64,000 nt of DNA from Diabrotica undecimpunctata (Eukaryota > Arthropoda > Insecta > Coleoptera > Chrysomelidae). A model generated the notes under the pieces. The model did no database searches. It saw only the letters and a program-made list of their open reading frames with translations, and had not been told where the DNA came from. How positions within the stretch are numbered: position 1 is the stretch's first letter; the number at the start of each line of letters is the position of its first letter. Location: NCBI RefSeq assembly GCF_040954645.1, contig NC_092808.1, positions 119,643,049 to 119,707,048 on the forward strand, in the 5' to 3' direction. The translations under genes were made by a program, and so were the position numbers. Positions 45,964 through 55,964 of this stretch are shown piece after piece.

Positions 45964-46775
45964 ATAGGGAGAAAAGGATCTTTTATCTTTAGGGCTAGAA
46001 CTAACTTTATCAATGTCATTTTTGCGAATATTAACCACATATTCGGAATACAAACATGTACTTAGTTTTCGTCGACATTATTACATATTCCCACCCATAA
46101 TACCAATTCCTGATTTCCTTGTTATAACGTATATCAAAGTATAACAGAAATAAATCTACTACAGTAGCTTCAGCAGCAACGACTGCTATGACACCTTCAA
46201 CAACGAGTACCTACCTTTACAAATATATTAAATACCGTAACGTCACCTTAACTCTGCCTGGATTGGTATGGGGTGAATTGAGTAGCTCTATAACCGATGC
46301 AGCCGGTCCCAAGCCCGGATAAAAGAAACGGGATAGAGGAGTAACACCTCTTAAAAAAAAACCAGGGTTCAGCTGACCCGGCTGATAGCACCCTGTGAGG
46401 GTCCCTGCCTGGAGTACAGGTGAAAAGCGGTCAACGGTCTCGCGAGCAGAGGATGGCTGGAAAAGTCACAATGGTCGAGACTGCGGAAGAACCAAGAGCG
46501 TCTGATCCAGACTGGGCGGCTGAAGAAAAGGTCCTCCAAACGGGGGTTGTGGCGTTAGGAATTAGCAACCTTACACACGAAAAACATAAGGGTAAAAAGA
46601 ACGAAAATCGCAAGATGAAAAAGCCAAATACGGAAACACATTCCCGGGTAGAAATCCTCACCTCTGATAGACGGAGCCCCATCGGATACGGGGGGGGGGG
46701 GCAATGTTGCAAGAGCAACCAGCATATTAAAACTTAACCAAAAATGAAAACGAACAAAAGATAGAACATTCATAT

Positions 46776-47174
46776 GTGGAACAAAAAAAGGCGACGGAAG
46801 TGATCAAGGAGTTTACAGAAAGCAACATCGACATACTACTAACAACAGAAACCAAAAAGAAAGGAAATGGAATGGAAACAATAGAAGACCATATCCACTG
46901 CTGGAGCAGAGTTAATAAAGAATGTAGAGCAAAGACAGGAGTGGGAATACTAATCAAGAATAAGTGGAAGAACAGGGTTAGAACATGGGAACCAATCAAC
47001 GAGAGAATAATTAAAATGCATATAGACATATACGGTAAAGAGACAGTGATACTCGGAGTATATGCACCAACAGACGATTTCCAGAGAGTAGAAAAAGAAC
47101 ATTTCACGGAACAACTTCAACATCAAATCGAGCTAATTAAGAAAAACGTGGAGATAATTATAGCAGGAGACTAG
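46776..47174 (+). pseudogene. RTE-like APE-type endonuclease domain, truncated
   Basis: 132 codons: ESNIDILLTTETKKKGNG holds the catalytic Glu (TETK). WSRVNKECRAKTGVGILIKN, INERIIKMHIDIYGKETVIL, GVYAPTDDFQRVEKEHF and VEIIIAGD follow. The last would be GDfN in an intact enzyme, but a stop comes right after the Asp. The SDH box is gone. This domain nicks target DNA to prime reverse transcription. The upstream part (about 46710-46775) reads NVARATSILKLNQK then a stop, the usual N-terminal lead-in in decayed form. Confidence 0.85.
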
Positions 47175-47557
47175 TTTATAAAGTTTATAAAGAATATAGA
47201 GAAAAATATAGGGAAGTGAAAAAACAAATAACACAAGAAAAGATAGAAGATTGGGAAAGAACCTGCTTAAGTATTGAAACATACATAGGAGGTACAAGAA
47301 CTTTGGAGTCATGGAAAGTACTAAGAGGATTGAAACAAAACTCAAAAGAAAAAATTAAATTGGGAAGTATACAGGACAAAGAATGGAAGGACTATTACAA
47401 GGAACAGTTAACAATACAAAGACCACAAAGAAGGAGAAGTAAAGAAAAACCGAGGAGAAGATGGAAGGGCTGTGTTGCAGAAGACTTAATAGAGAAAGGT
47501 TTAAGTGACAAAGACGGAAATGAGTGGCGACGAAGAGTGAGGCATAGCGATCCTTGA
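47175..47557 (+). pseudogene. RTE-like pre-RT region fused to C-terminal tail
   Basis: The frame 47216-47557 begins KKQITQEKIEDWERTCLSIE and ESWKVLRGLKQNSKEKIKL (pre-RT helices). It passes through EWKDYYKEQLTIQRPQRR and then reads RSKEKPRRRWKGCVAEDLIE and GNEWRRRVRHSDP, which belong to the far C-terminus of such proteins. An in-frame internal deletion of the complete RT (about 600 residues in relatives) is the simplest explanation. The frame is open across the join. Confidence 0.75.
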
Positions 47558-47620
47558 AAAGGGAGAAGCTGAGAAACAAGAAAAAGACTAGAGGTCAATT
47601 ACATAATATAAACACTTTTT

Positions 47621-48624
47621 AACAAAAAATAATTAAAATAACTAAGATAACCAAAGTGATAGTCCATATTTCAGTTTCCTTTCAGTTTACCTTCTGCTCT
47701 ATAATGGGTTCCTTTAAGAATACTCTATTAATTTTGTCACTTAAAAAAAAACAAAAATATTACTAACAGTAAATTTAGTACTTATAATATAAATTCTTAA
47801 AATAAAACTTAAAGACATCATGTCAATCCTGTGGCTATTTTCTGCAAAAAGCTACTTTGAAAAATTGTAATTAAAATAAACAGTTTGCATAAACCCAAAC
47901 CCGAAAGTCGAATAAAAAAGATAAAAAATGAATGTTATTCAAGATAAAATGAAATTGTTTGTTAATTATATAAAATCGTACAAAAGAAGCATAAACGCTC
48001 AGACAAAGCAAAAAGAAAACTAAATTACTCTCATAAATAAATTAATTTAGTTTTCGTACACAGCAGAATAAGTACGGACGAAGCGACAGCCGGACTAATT
48101 TGTTTTTTTAATTTGCCAATGGAATAATCTGTTTCTTTTAGCAAAACAGAAAAAGCCGAGTCCAAGTCAGTGTAATTTACGTTTGGAAAAGGTAAGTCAA
48201 TAAAATTTTAATTAGAGCGAAAAAACAAAAGGGAACCCAACGTTTCGATTAAGGATTAATTGTATCCTTTATAGGTATCCAACAGTGAAGTAAATTGGCT
48301 CTAAATGCGTCAACTTGTCTACATCAATATTGTAGTAATTAATCATGCGAAAATGCCTTCATGATATCTGCATTGCTCACTTTAGACGAAATTATGTATC
48401 CGAATTTATATTAGTAATTAACTAAAACAAAATATTTAAGTAATAATACTAATATTTTTGCATAAAGTGTTCATTTAGTTATTTTTTTTTATTTAATATA
48501 TTTTCACAAATTTGTATTAGTAACTAAAAAAATTTTAGTTTTGAACATAACCTACTCTTATATCAATACATTTCTTTCAGCGGTATTACAATACCGCTAA
48601 GTACTTATAGTCAGTTCTTTTGTT
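47621..48624. other. AT-rich, with a small exon candidate at 48142-48191
   Basis: No transposon motif is seen. At 48131-48141 a pyrimidine-rich acceptor (gtttcttttag) precedes a 50-base stretch that ends at an exact GTAAGT donor (48192-48197). One of its frames is open (KQKKPSPSQCNLRLEK). It may be a host-gene exon, but no neighbouring exon was found. Confidence 0.3.
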
Positions 48625-49180
48625 TTCCTTTCATTGCCGACTTCACTTATAAAGGTTGGCTACAGCTATTACCAATTCATCTCTCTCTTCTGGTTTTCTT
48701 AAAAAAATCTGTGTGTTTAACCCGTTTCAGTCGCGAATGGTTTACAGCTGGGATATTTGTTGTTCACGAGGACCTCGTTTTCTTCTGCGTTTACCCTTCA
48801 TAATCATCTCCAATACCTTGTTCTTATTTAAGTACGTGTCTCAAGTATGTACCCAAAATATGTTACTTTTCTATTTTTAATGTTGAAAAAAAGTTCTCTG
48901 TTACCTTTTATTCTATGCAACACCATTTTGTTGGTAATATAATCTGTCCATAGTGATCCAAGTCTTCTGCCAAACCCACATCTCAAAAGCTTTCTTATTA
49001 AGTTCACAATAACAGTGCAAGCTTCGGCGTCATAAAAAAGTGGATATAAGATTTAACTATCCGACATCGGCTTTGCAGATTAGGCCTTTACTCAAAAATT
49101 TTCCCTTCTTTAAAACGGCTGCTTCTGATTTTTGTATTCTTTATTGAATTTCTTATTCCAGATTTAGATCTTTAGTAATC
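48625..49180 (-). pseudogene. RTE-like LINE (AAG-tail relatives) C-terminal part
   Basis: Minus strand: KAFEMWVWQKTWITMDRLYY (a diverged form of FEMWVYRRILkISWtDRvtN), VLHRIKGNRELFFNIKNRKV, TYFGYILETRT, then KGKRRRKRGPREQQISQL, IRDWNGLNTQIFLRKPEERD and ELVIAVANLYK with the stop. The order matches the thumb and tail of the AAG-tail family, though 'WtGLn--iflR-aedRd-fv-vvANL' marks a different subfamily. Several frameshifts. Confidence 0.75.
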
Positions 49181-49394
49181 CAGATTTAGTTTTACTTATA
49201 TTTTACTAATATTTTACTAATATTTCATTTTGTTTACTTGTTCAATATTTTCACTTTTTCTCTGCATTCTTGTTATGGCTGACTAATAACCATGAGAAAC
49301 CTTAAGAGAGTCATTATTTCTACCGCACCAGGGGGTCTGGAGCGTCCCAGGATACAAAAGTTCGAAGTCTCTTTTTATGGGGCAAATGCGTTCT
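49181..49394. other. AT-rich with short attttactaat tandem repeat
   Basis: attttactaat is repeated about 2.5 times near 49200-49225. Otherwise nothing. Confidence 0.5.
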
Positions 49395-50430
49395 GCTCGA
49401 GTACTTTCAACTTGCTAGCAAATCCGCCATTGCGTCCCCTACAAGTTACACCTTTACTTCGTAAAGGATAGGTAATGACAGACATTGGAAGACGGCATTA
49501 CCACTTAGATTGCATTTCCAAAAGCTTAAAATCTTAAACACTACGCGATCTTCCTGTTAGGCGCAGACCCGCCGCACGCAACCCGTGTTGATAGGACCCG
49601 TCTGCGCTTTGGGCGGGATTCGAAGCTTAAGAAAACCAAGCAAACACAGACTTCATACCCATAAAGGAATCTGTGTCAATATGAATGAATTTGGACAAAT
49701 ATTACCCCTGGAGTGTAATATCCGGGGACCCCTGAATGCTGACAATCCAACAACCTGGTTTTTGGGTAGAGCAGGGCTTGTGAAGGGTACAGCCAACATC
49801 CAGAAAGAAAGTTTATCCTATTTTGGCAGAAACAATGCCCCCGCAAGTCCATCTCTAGATGAACCAGACGCCCTATATCAATGAAGCCCCACGCTATGGG
49901 ATGCTAACCAAAGTGAAGGGGCTTTACCCTCCCCGAAATACATATACGAACACCGTTATCCCTGTTAGGGCAAACTACTAAACACAGGTAAGTATAACCG
50001 CCTAACCTCGTGTATTTGACATGTCATCTCTAGGCACTTTGCACAAACACATGTCCACCTTAGAGCTGGCCGTATATGAACTTGTAGAACCTCCCACAGA
50101 GGCTATATGGAATAAGAGTAGAGTGATCCCACACGAGCTCGTCACGGATACTAAGAGCGCAACCCATTGACCAGTGCATCTAATCAACTAGTCTTATTTC
50201 GAGTAGGCCCCATACCAACTACCGACATCTCAAACGACGACAACGTAACTGTTCAGTACGTAAAGATGTACGACAGGCCGCGCCTTGCTTTCACTGCTGC
50301 GAACTCGACACCTCCAACGACGGCTCAATACCTCTCAATCCATCCCATTAGTCGCCTGTTACAACCGGCAGTGACCTCTGCCCTAGCATTATTCGTTTCG
50401 TCCGTTTTCTCGTAAGTAGCTACAAGTCTT
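49395..50430. repeat. GC-richer dispersed repeat, probable LINE leader region (copy B)
   Basis: The first 180 bases are homologous to 33435-33620. Beyond this the sequence stays GC-rich with short open frames: 49585-49884, with NMNEFGQILPLECNIRGP and PTTWFLGRAGLVKGTANIQ; 50030-50170, with LAVYELVEPPTEAIWNKSRV. The end has CCATTAGTCGCCTGTTACAA, similar to a 'cgtTAGTCGCCTcTTACgaCa' text I remember as common in insect repeats. No RT is attached. A 5' UTR or gag-like leader of a LINE is the best guess. Confidence 0.45.
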
Positions 50431-50479
50431 GGTCGCTGCTAGACAGCCTAGTCTAACAAGGTTTCTTATATCTTACTGA

Positions 50480-50760
50480 TAACCATTGTTTTTATTTTCC
50501 TTATGTTTATTGTTAAACCAGACTGTTTCTAGTAGTCCAAATTACGTTTAGTAGCGTCTGTAGGTCTTTCTTAATTTCAGCAATAATTACTTTATTGTCA
50601 GCACAATGCATTTTTTTATACTTTCGCAATTTATATTGATCCCTTCTGTATAGTTTCCAAGTTCTTGTGTATATAACACAGCCGTCTCTTACTTCATTGT
50701 TTATCTGTTCGCATTAGTTCCAACTAATGTTACCACAACGTCTTTGCTTTAATTCCCATT
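50480..50760 (-). pseudogene. LINE reverse transcriptase sliver (decayed YADD region)
   Basis: The minus strand reads MHCADNKVIIAEIKKDLQTL followed by LNVIWTTRNSLV, matching 'fADDkVIIAe-eeDLQ-LL' of RTE elements, with ADD changed to ADN. Upstream INI- and EGI-like text fits the preceding region. Too short for family assignment. Confidence 0.5.
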
Positions 50761-51344
50761 GAATTTTAATTTTAATAAAGACATACGGCTGTCTTCTTTT
50801 TTTTGTAGAGTTTCGCTCTTTTTAACAGAATCTTTAATTTTATTCCACAAGTATTATCTATTGGGCCCATATGTAAAGCAGCTATCTATGTCAAAACTTA
50901 CTAAAAATATTATTTGAGCTAAACTCAATATTTGATCATTTATCTAAAAAATGTTATGTAATATTTATAAATATATCATTATTATTTGCAAATGGTTGTA
51001 TAATACTTAATAAAAATTTTAACAGTTCACTACAAGGAGAATTTATGGTACCCACTTTAAATAGGTCTAAGTGGTAGGTATATTTGCTTTATGAACTTTC
51101 GGTACTCAGTAATAAGGTGTGAATAATTTTCTTTGATAATCTGTTAAATAATTTTTATCTTCCTTAATTTTTGTCACCTTACCTGGTTTTTTAAACACAA
51201 ACTGTATTATGTTTAAAATTTATAATTTTCAATATTTGCTGCGTATTTAGCTTATTAAAACAGATTTTAGGAATATAAATATCACAGACAAATAAATATG
51301 TACAATGTACAGTGTAAGATAATATAATGTATTGCGTAACTTTA
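50761..51344. other. unassigned AT-rich stretch
   Basis: No motif or repeat recognised. Confidence 0.45.
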
Positions 51345-51400
51345 TACAGTGTGGAAACCACTTATGGAATAAAATTGTATGTGTCCTTATTTTAGGAAAT

Positions 51401-51509
51401 AATAAAAAACGTTCTTCTTCAAGTGCCATCTCCGCGGCGGAAGTCGGCAAGCATCATAGCTATTCGGACTTTTGAGACGGCTGCTCTGAAAAGTTCAATA
51501 AAAAACGTT
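51401..51509 (-). mobile_element. 83-bp LINE 3' end (AAG-tail family) with 13-bp duplication
   Basis: aataaaaaacgtt stands at 51401-51413 and 51497-51509. Between them, reversed, is the last part of the AAG-tail LINE: ELFRAAVSKVRIAMMLADFR-like text, a stop and gaagaa. It is nearly identical to 41370-41455. An extremely short 5'-truncated insertion, placed in the left outer arm of the palindrome only, so it is younger than the arm. Confidence 0.92.
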
Positions 51510-51566
51510 GAGATACCTTAATTTTTAAATTTAAATGTGCGCTTTTTAAACATAAATTTGAATGTA

Positions 51567-52949
51567 CAGGGTGATCCACGCAAGTCTGGCATAGTCCATA
51601 ATCTGTATTTTAAATGAAACACCCTGTATATTTTTATGTTTTTACAAGCTCCTTAACAAGTCTAGTATGAATAATACAAGGTGAAATTTTGAAATTAAGT
51701 ATAATTTTATTCAAGACAATTAATTCATAGAATACCCGAGGTAATTGATTGGATTACATTATACAAAGGTATATGATCTGACGAATTAGCTGGCCACTCA
51801 ATAGTACCCCTTCGTCCAATCCATTTATTGAAGAGGATTTCTTTCAAGTAATTTCTCACCATTAAAGCATAATAGGGTGTTGCACCGTCCTGCTGGGACC
51901 AGACAGTTTCATGCGGTAGGGTCAGATCTATTGGAGTGGAATATAAGTTAGCCAACTGAGGAAGAACATCGTCTCTTAGCATGCTTAAATTTTTTTCCGC
52001 TGTCAACTTACCATCTACAAATATAGGACCAATAATATGATCTCCTATAATACCTGCCCAAACATTCAACTTTTGAGGATACTGAGTGTGTGTCTCATGT
52101 ATCCAATGAGGATTCTCCGCTGACCAATATATACAGTTTTGTCGGTTTACCTCTCCGTTAAATGTAAAAGTTGGTTCATCAGAAAAAATAATAATTGTGC
52201 TAAGAGCTATTCCATTTGTGTTAATTTTATCCATCATTATTTCGCAGAAATCCATTCTGCGATCTGGATCGTCTTCTGTTAGCTCCTGCACAAAAGTCAA
52301 TTTATATGGATTAAGTTTTTCTTTATGGAGACACCTTAGGACAGTTGTATGACTCACATTATTTGGACGTGCCATTTGACGTGAACTTGACGTTGGATTC
52401 TCTGCGACACTTAACAAAATATCCACTTTTACCTCATCTTCAATGAAGTTCGGTTTTCTTTTTAATGGTTTGACATGTCCAAGTTCTCTGATGTGTGCAT
52501 AAATTTTAGACACAGTACCTTGTGCATTATTAGGCAACTAAGGATACCTCAGATCAAATCAGTTTGCTACATCAACTTGACTTCTACAATTCTCCCCGTA
52601 ACCAATCATCATTAAAATCTCGATTCGGTAAAAATGTTAACATGATTACTAAACAGAAATTTTCCCCAATATACTGACACTTAGAGTAGAAGTGTATTGT
52701 CTGTATTTAGCTAATTTAAAATAATACCATAACACGTGATAAATTATTAATTTCAAAATTTCACCTTAGATTATTCATTATAGACCCTACATGATATAGT
52801 TCGTATAAATCAGGTTGTTTTAAAAACCACTTTTAAAGAATCTTTTAAAAACATAAAATTATACATGCTGTTTCATTAAAAATAAGGATTATGGACTATG
52901 CCAGACTTGATAAGTATCTTAGACTATAATGTACAGATGGATCACCCTG
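51567..52949 (-). mobile_element. mariner-like transposon with CAGGGTGATCC ends
   Basis: The ends are CAGGGTGATCCAC at 51567 and GGATCACCCTG ending 52949, flanked by TA at 51565-51566 and 52950-52951. The inverted text CAAGTCTGGCATAGTCCATA follows on both sides, with 28 extra bases at the right. The minus-strand transposase fills the interior. Confidence 0.82.
51725..52612 (-). pseudogene. mariner-like transposase, two early stops, damaged C-terminus
   Basis: ATG at 52612. Codons 18 (TGA) and 25 (TAG) are stops; the rest is open for 270 codons. The N-terminal HTH has MMIGYGENCRSQVDVAN and NNAQGTVSKIYAHIRELGHV. The first catalytic Asp is in IIIFSDEPTFTFNGEVNRQN. CIYWSAENPHWIHETHTQYP and KLNVWAGIIGDHIIGPIFVD are the middle blocks. 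The second Asp is in VWSQQDGATPYYALMVRNYL, and the third position is IEWPANSSDHIPL, where SPDL became SSDH, 36 residues on. After this the usual DFFLWG block is gone and the frame ends early. Two stops plus the C-terminal deletion make it inactive. Confidence 0.93.
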
Positions 52950-53088
52950 TACATTTAAATTTATGTTTAAAAAGCGCACATTTAAATTTAAAATTAAGGT
53001 ATCTCAACGTTTTTTATTATTTTCCATTTATATTATTTTAAAATAAGGACACAAACAATTTTATTCCATAAGTGGTTTCCACACTGTA

Positions 53089-53514
53089 TATTCTGATATT
53101 AAAGAAAATACTAAATAACTAATATCGAAAAAGGTACGTATTTATTAAAAATAACTCAGCTATTTTGATAGTATCACTAGTTGTTCACGGTTTTTTTTTT
53201 CTTTATTTGCGGTGTAATTACGAATTGAAGAGTTTTGATGTCATGAATGAATATGATAAAATGATTGATATACACTAATGATAGCCTATCGTTAATCGCA
53301 CTATGATTACTCTTTTATTACTTCGGGTAGTTAAATATTTCTGATAATCAAAAATATACTCTTAAAAAAACGATAACAATAGTAGGAAAGTGATTGCTCA
53401 CAAGCTTTTTGCTATAGTTTAACGATCGGTTTCGAGGCTTACTCTGCTTAAAATTAGTTAGAGACTTCAACATTAGACCATTTTAAAGGTAATTATTTTT
53501 TTAAATTTTTGTAT
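53089..53514. other. unassigned AT-rich stretch
   Basis: No motif recognised. Confidence 0.45.
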
Positions 53515-53540
53515 CTCTTTAGTCCAGGCAGACTAAAGAG
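53515..53540. repeat. small hairpin upstream of the R4/Dong-like LINE
   Basis: CTCTTTAGTC and GACTAAAGAG are exact complements around CAGGCA. Confidence 0.85.
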
Positions 53541-53544
53541 GTAC

Positions 53545-54680
53545 ACAATTAGTAACACACGAAAATCCAACAATACGCTTTTTGAAAACGCCGCAAAGGC
53601 ATTCTATCGGAAACTTAATTCTACTGCAGAAAGTGCCAATAAATCTTACCCAAGCCGAGAAGAAATCCATTAGTTTTGGGGAAATCAACTTTCCACTCCA
53701 GCTACTCTTAACACCAATGCTGGATGGATCGAAGATACGGCGCACAACTGCCAACACTACGTTACTACGTATTTACTACGAACCCTTCACTACTGAAGAA
53801 GTTTCAAATATCATCAAAGAGCTTTATAAGTGGAAATCTCCTGGACTAGATGGCGTCCAGAACCTCTGGCTTAAGCAGTTCTGGAGTATTCATGAGTACT
53901 TATCAGCAATAATTAATCACAATGTTTCTAATCCGCAGGAAATACCATCTTTCCTAACCCACAGAACAACTTATTTAATTCCCAAAGATCAAAATAACAC
54001 CCAAGATGCAACCAAGTACCGCCCAATTACTTGTCTTTCAACTCTGTATAAATTGGTCACATGCTGTGTAGTCAGGCGTATCAACCAACACTGTGCTCTA
54101 AACAATATCATAGAGCCTTAACAGAAAGGAGGCGCTAAGGGTTCCATGGACTGCAAAGAACAACTTATCATCGACTGTCATTTCTATCAAGCATATAGCA
54201 AAAAACGAAATCTCTTTACTGCTTTCATCGACTACAAGAAATCGATTGATTCAGTGCCGCCTGAATGACTTATAGATATATTAAAAAGATATAAAGTCAA
54301 TGATAACATAGTGACCTTTTTAAAACATATAATGTCAGATTGGAAGACAAAAAATCATCATATTGAGTGAAAACAATATCGAAACTAAAAATATTACAAT
54401 CAACCGGGGCCTATTTTAAGGAGATTCGTTAAGCCCAATGTGGTTTTGTCTAGTGATGAACCCCATACCCCAGACCCTGAACTCAACTGACATAGGTTTT
54501 AGCATCAAAAATAACACTAATGTTGTTGCAAATCTTAATCATCTATTGTATATGGATGATTTAAAACTATTGGCTTCCACTCAAAGCCACCTGGAAGGGA
54601 TGCTAAAAGCAGTAGAAAATTTCTCAATGATATTAGTATGCACTTCGGTTTTGACAAGTAGTGCGTCTTAAATATAATCA
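53545..54680 (+). pseudogene. R4/Dong-like LINE reverse transcriptase
   Basis: Frame 53582-54121: TRAEKKSISF-like pre-RT text, FTTEEVSNIIKELYKWKSPG, LDGVQNLWLKQFWSIHEYL, PSFLTHRTTYLIPKDQNN, KYRPITCLSTLYKLVTCCV. After a stop: GAKGSMDCKEQLIIDCHFYQ, FTAFIDYKKSIDSVPPE (first catalytic box, F to S before ID), then a shifted NRGPILRRFVKPNVV-like box B, and ANLNHLLYMDDLKLLASTQS with YMDD, followed by DISMHFGFDK. YMDD and 'IDYKKafDSVP-sWLI' are features of the R4/Dong/Rex6 group with a restriction-like endonuclease. The C-terminal nuclease is not seen. Several stops. Confidence 0.8.
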
Positions 54681-55869
54681 AAGGAAAGGTTCAGCCCGAC
54701 GGATTTGATATGCAAAACGACCAGAACATCGAGGCCATAAGAGGAAAGGACGAAAAAAGGCGCACCTGGATCAAGCGTATTGAAAAGTTGTGTTTTGTGA
54801 CATAGTGCCTTTTCCCTCCCAGGTACAGATTTATTTATATGTATATTTGATTGTTTGTAAGAGCTAATTACCTTAATTGTGAATTTATAAAGAGCTGATC
54901 TAATAATAATGACTTTTATAAAATGTTACGCTTACGTATTTTATTAAATAATTAACAGTTTAAATTAATACCTTCTTTACCTTCCTTAAAATAAATACCT
55001 ACAAGCCAGCCATACGGCCGAAGGAATTACTAGAACTTATCTTAACTAAGAACAAATACAACAATTCATTAAAAGATGGGAAAGTTTGCTAAGTGATAAA
55101 GTACTACTAAAGCGGACAATTTAGCTGTCGAGTCATTTGGGGTGAAAATCGTAGGGAAAATTCATCGAGGCTGTGTATATATTGGTGTTAGGCAGAAAAA
55201 CAGTTTTCCTTTATAGCTGTTTACTCTTTAATACAAGATTAATTTGGGCATTATTTTATATGTTCGGATATACTTTATTATATGTCGGAAATAACAAGAG
55301 TTTCACTGGATAATTCTTATGTGGAAATATTTACATTGAACGAAATAAATAGGAAACCTTAATTTTTCATAGCACAAGATTTTAGAGATTGTTAAATTTA
55401 TATTTTTTCTTAGTACAAAGACTGCATGTGATCTTGGATTTAACTCTAATTTAAAACCAAAATACTGGGTGTCACAAAAAATTGGTCATAAATTATGCCA
55501 CGATTTTCGGGAACAAAAGTTGATACATAAGTCGATTTTTCCTAACTTACCATTATGCAAAAGAACACCTATAAACAGTAATGGGATGTTACAGTTACAA
55601 AATAAAAACGAAATTTTTTATTATTACTGTAAAACGGTTTAGAACTTTATTAGGAAAATTTATATTATGGTGTTATTTTTTTAATTGACATAGGCAAGTG
55701 CCATACAGTCAGTTAATATTTTCTAAACGACAGAAGGAAAATATTGCCTAATATAATATAAAACAGTAATATAAATGTCAAACTTCAGTAGCATTACAAA
55801 TTTTAAGTACTAAAATATTTAGTGAGGATAAAATACAATACAGACCACTACAAACACAACCAAAGGTGA
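54681..55869. other. AT-rich, with a repeat-like piece at 54980-55125
   Basis: The piece near 54980-55125 encodes EQIQQFIKRWESLLSDKVLL and is related to 41985-42085. A text starting ACTGGGTGTCACAAAAAATT at 55463 resembles terminal motifs of mariner-type repeats, without a partner. Nothing else recognised. Confidence 0.35.
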
Positions 55870-55964
55870 TGTGTTAACAAGAGGTGATAACAAACGAAGA
55901 AATAAATATTGAGGATAAAGAGATAAAGGAAGCATTAAGGAAATTAAAAAATAGAAAATCACCA
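55870..55964 (+). pseudogene. RTE-like LINE, left part of split host copy
   Basis: Reads EEINIEDKEIKEALRKLKNR then KSP, the start of the RT fingers. It stops where a second LINE was inserted. The next residues (KEDRIQKEIIKY) follow at 57079. Confidence 0.75.

Larger units (their letters stand above)
46235..47620 (+). mobile_element. RTE-like LINE lacking its reverse transcriptase (internal deletion)
   Basis: A GC-richer leader (about 46235-46450), an upstream frame, an endonuclease region, a short pre-RT region and then directly the C-terminal tail. The whole RT domain is missing between about 47390 and 47430. A run of 12 G at 46690-46701 sits at the frame change before the endonuclease. This copy keeps its 5' region, which is rare in the window. 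Confidence 0.78.
51345..53088. mobile_element. palindromic outer arms around a mariner-like element
   Basis: The left arm begins TACAGTGTGGAAACCACTTA (51345). The right arm ends with its complement at 53088, both next to TA. The arms (left 51345-51564 minus a LINE insert, right 52952-53088) match over about 125 bases, including TTATGGAATAAAATTGT and GTGCGCTTTTTAAACATAAA. They meet at a TA, where the inner element starts and ends. Either these are very long terminal repeats or a palindromic MITE was hit in its centre. Confidence 0.8.

Noticed and set aside
46690..46701. Run of 12 G as a regulatory or G-quadruplex element
   Set aside because: A single homopolymer at a frame change in a dead LINE; more likely slippage or a base-calling length error.
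46431..47598. Several long minus-strand frames across the RT-less RTE
   Set aside because: Antisense shadows of A-rich LINE coding sequence; composed of low-complexity Ser/Leu/Phe text.
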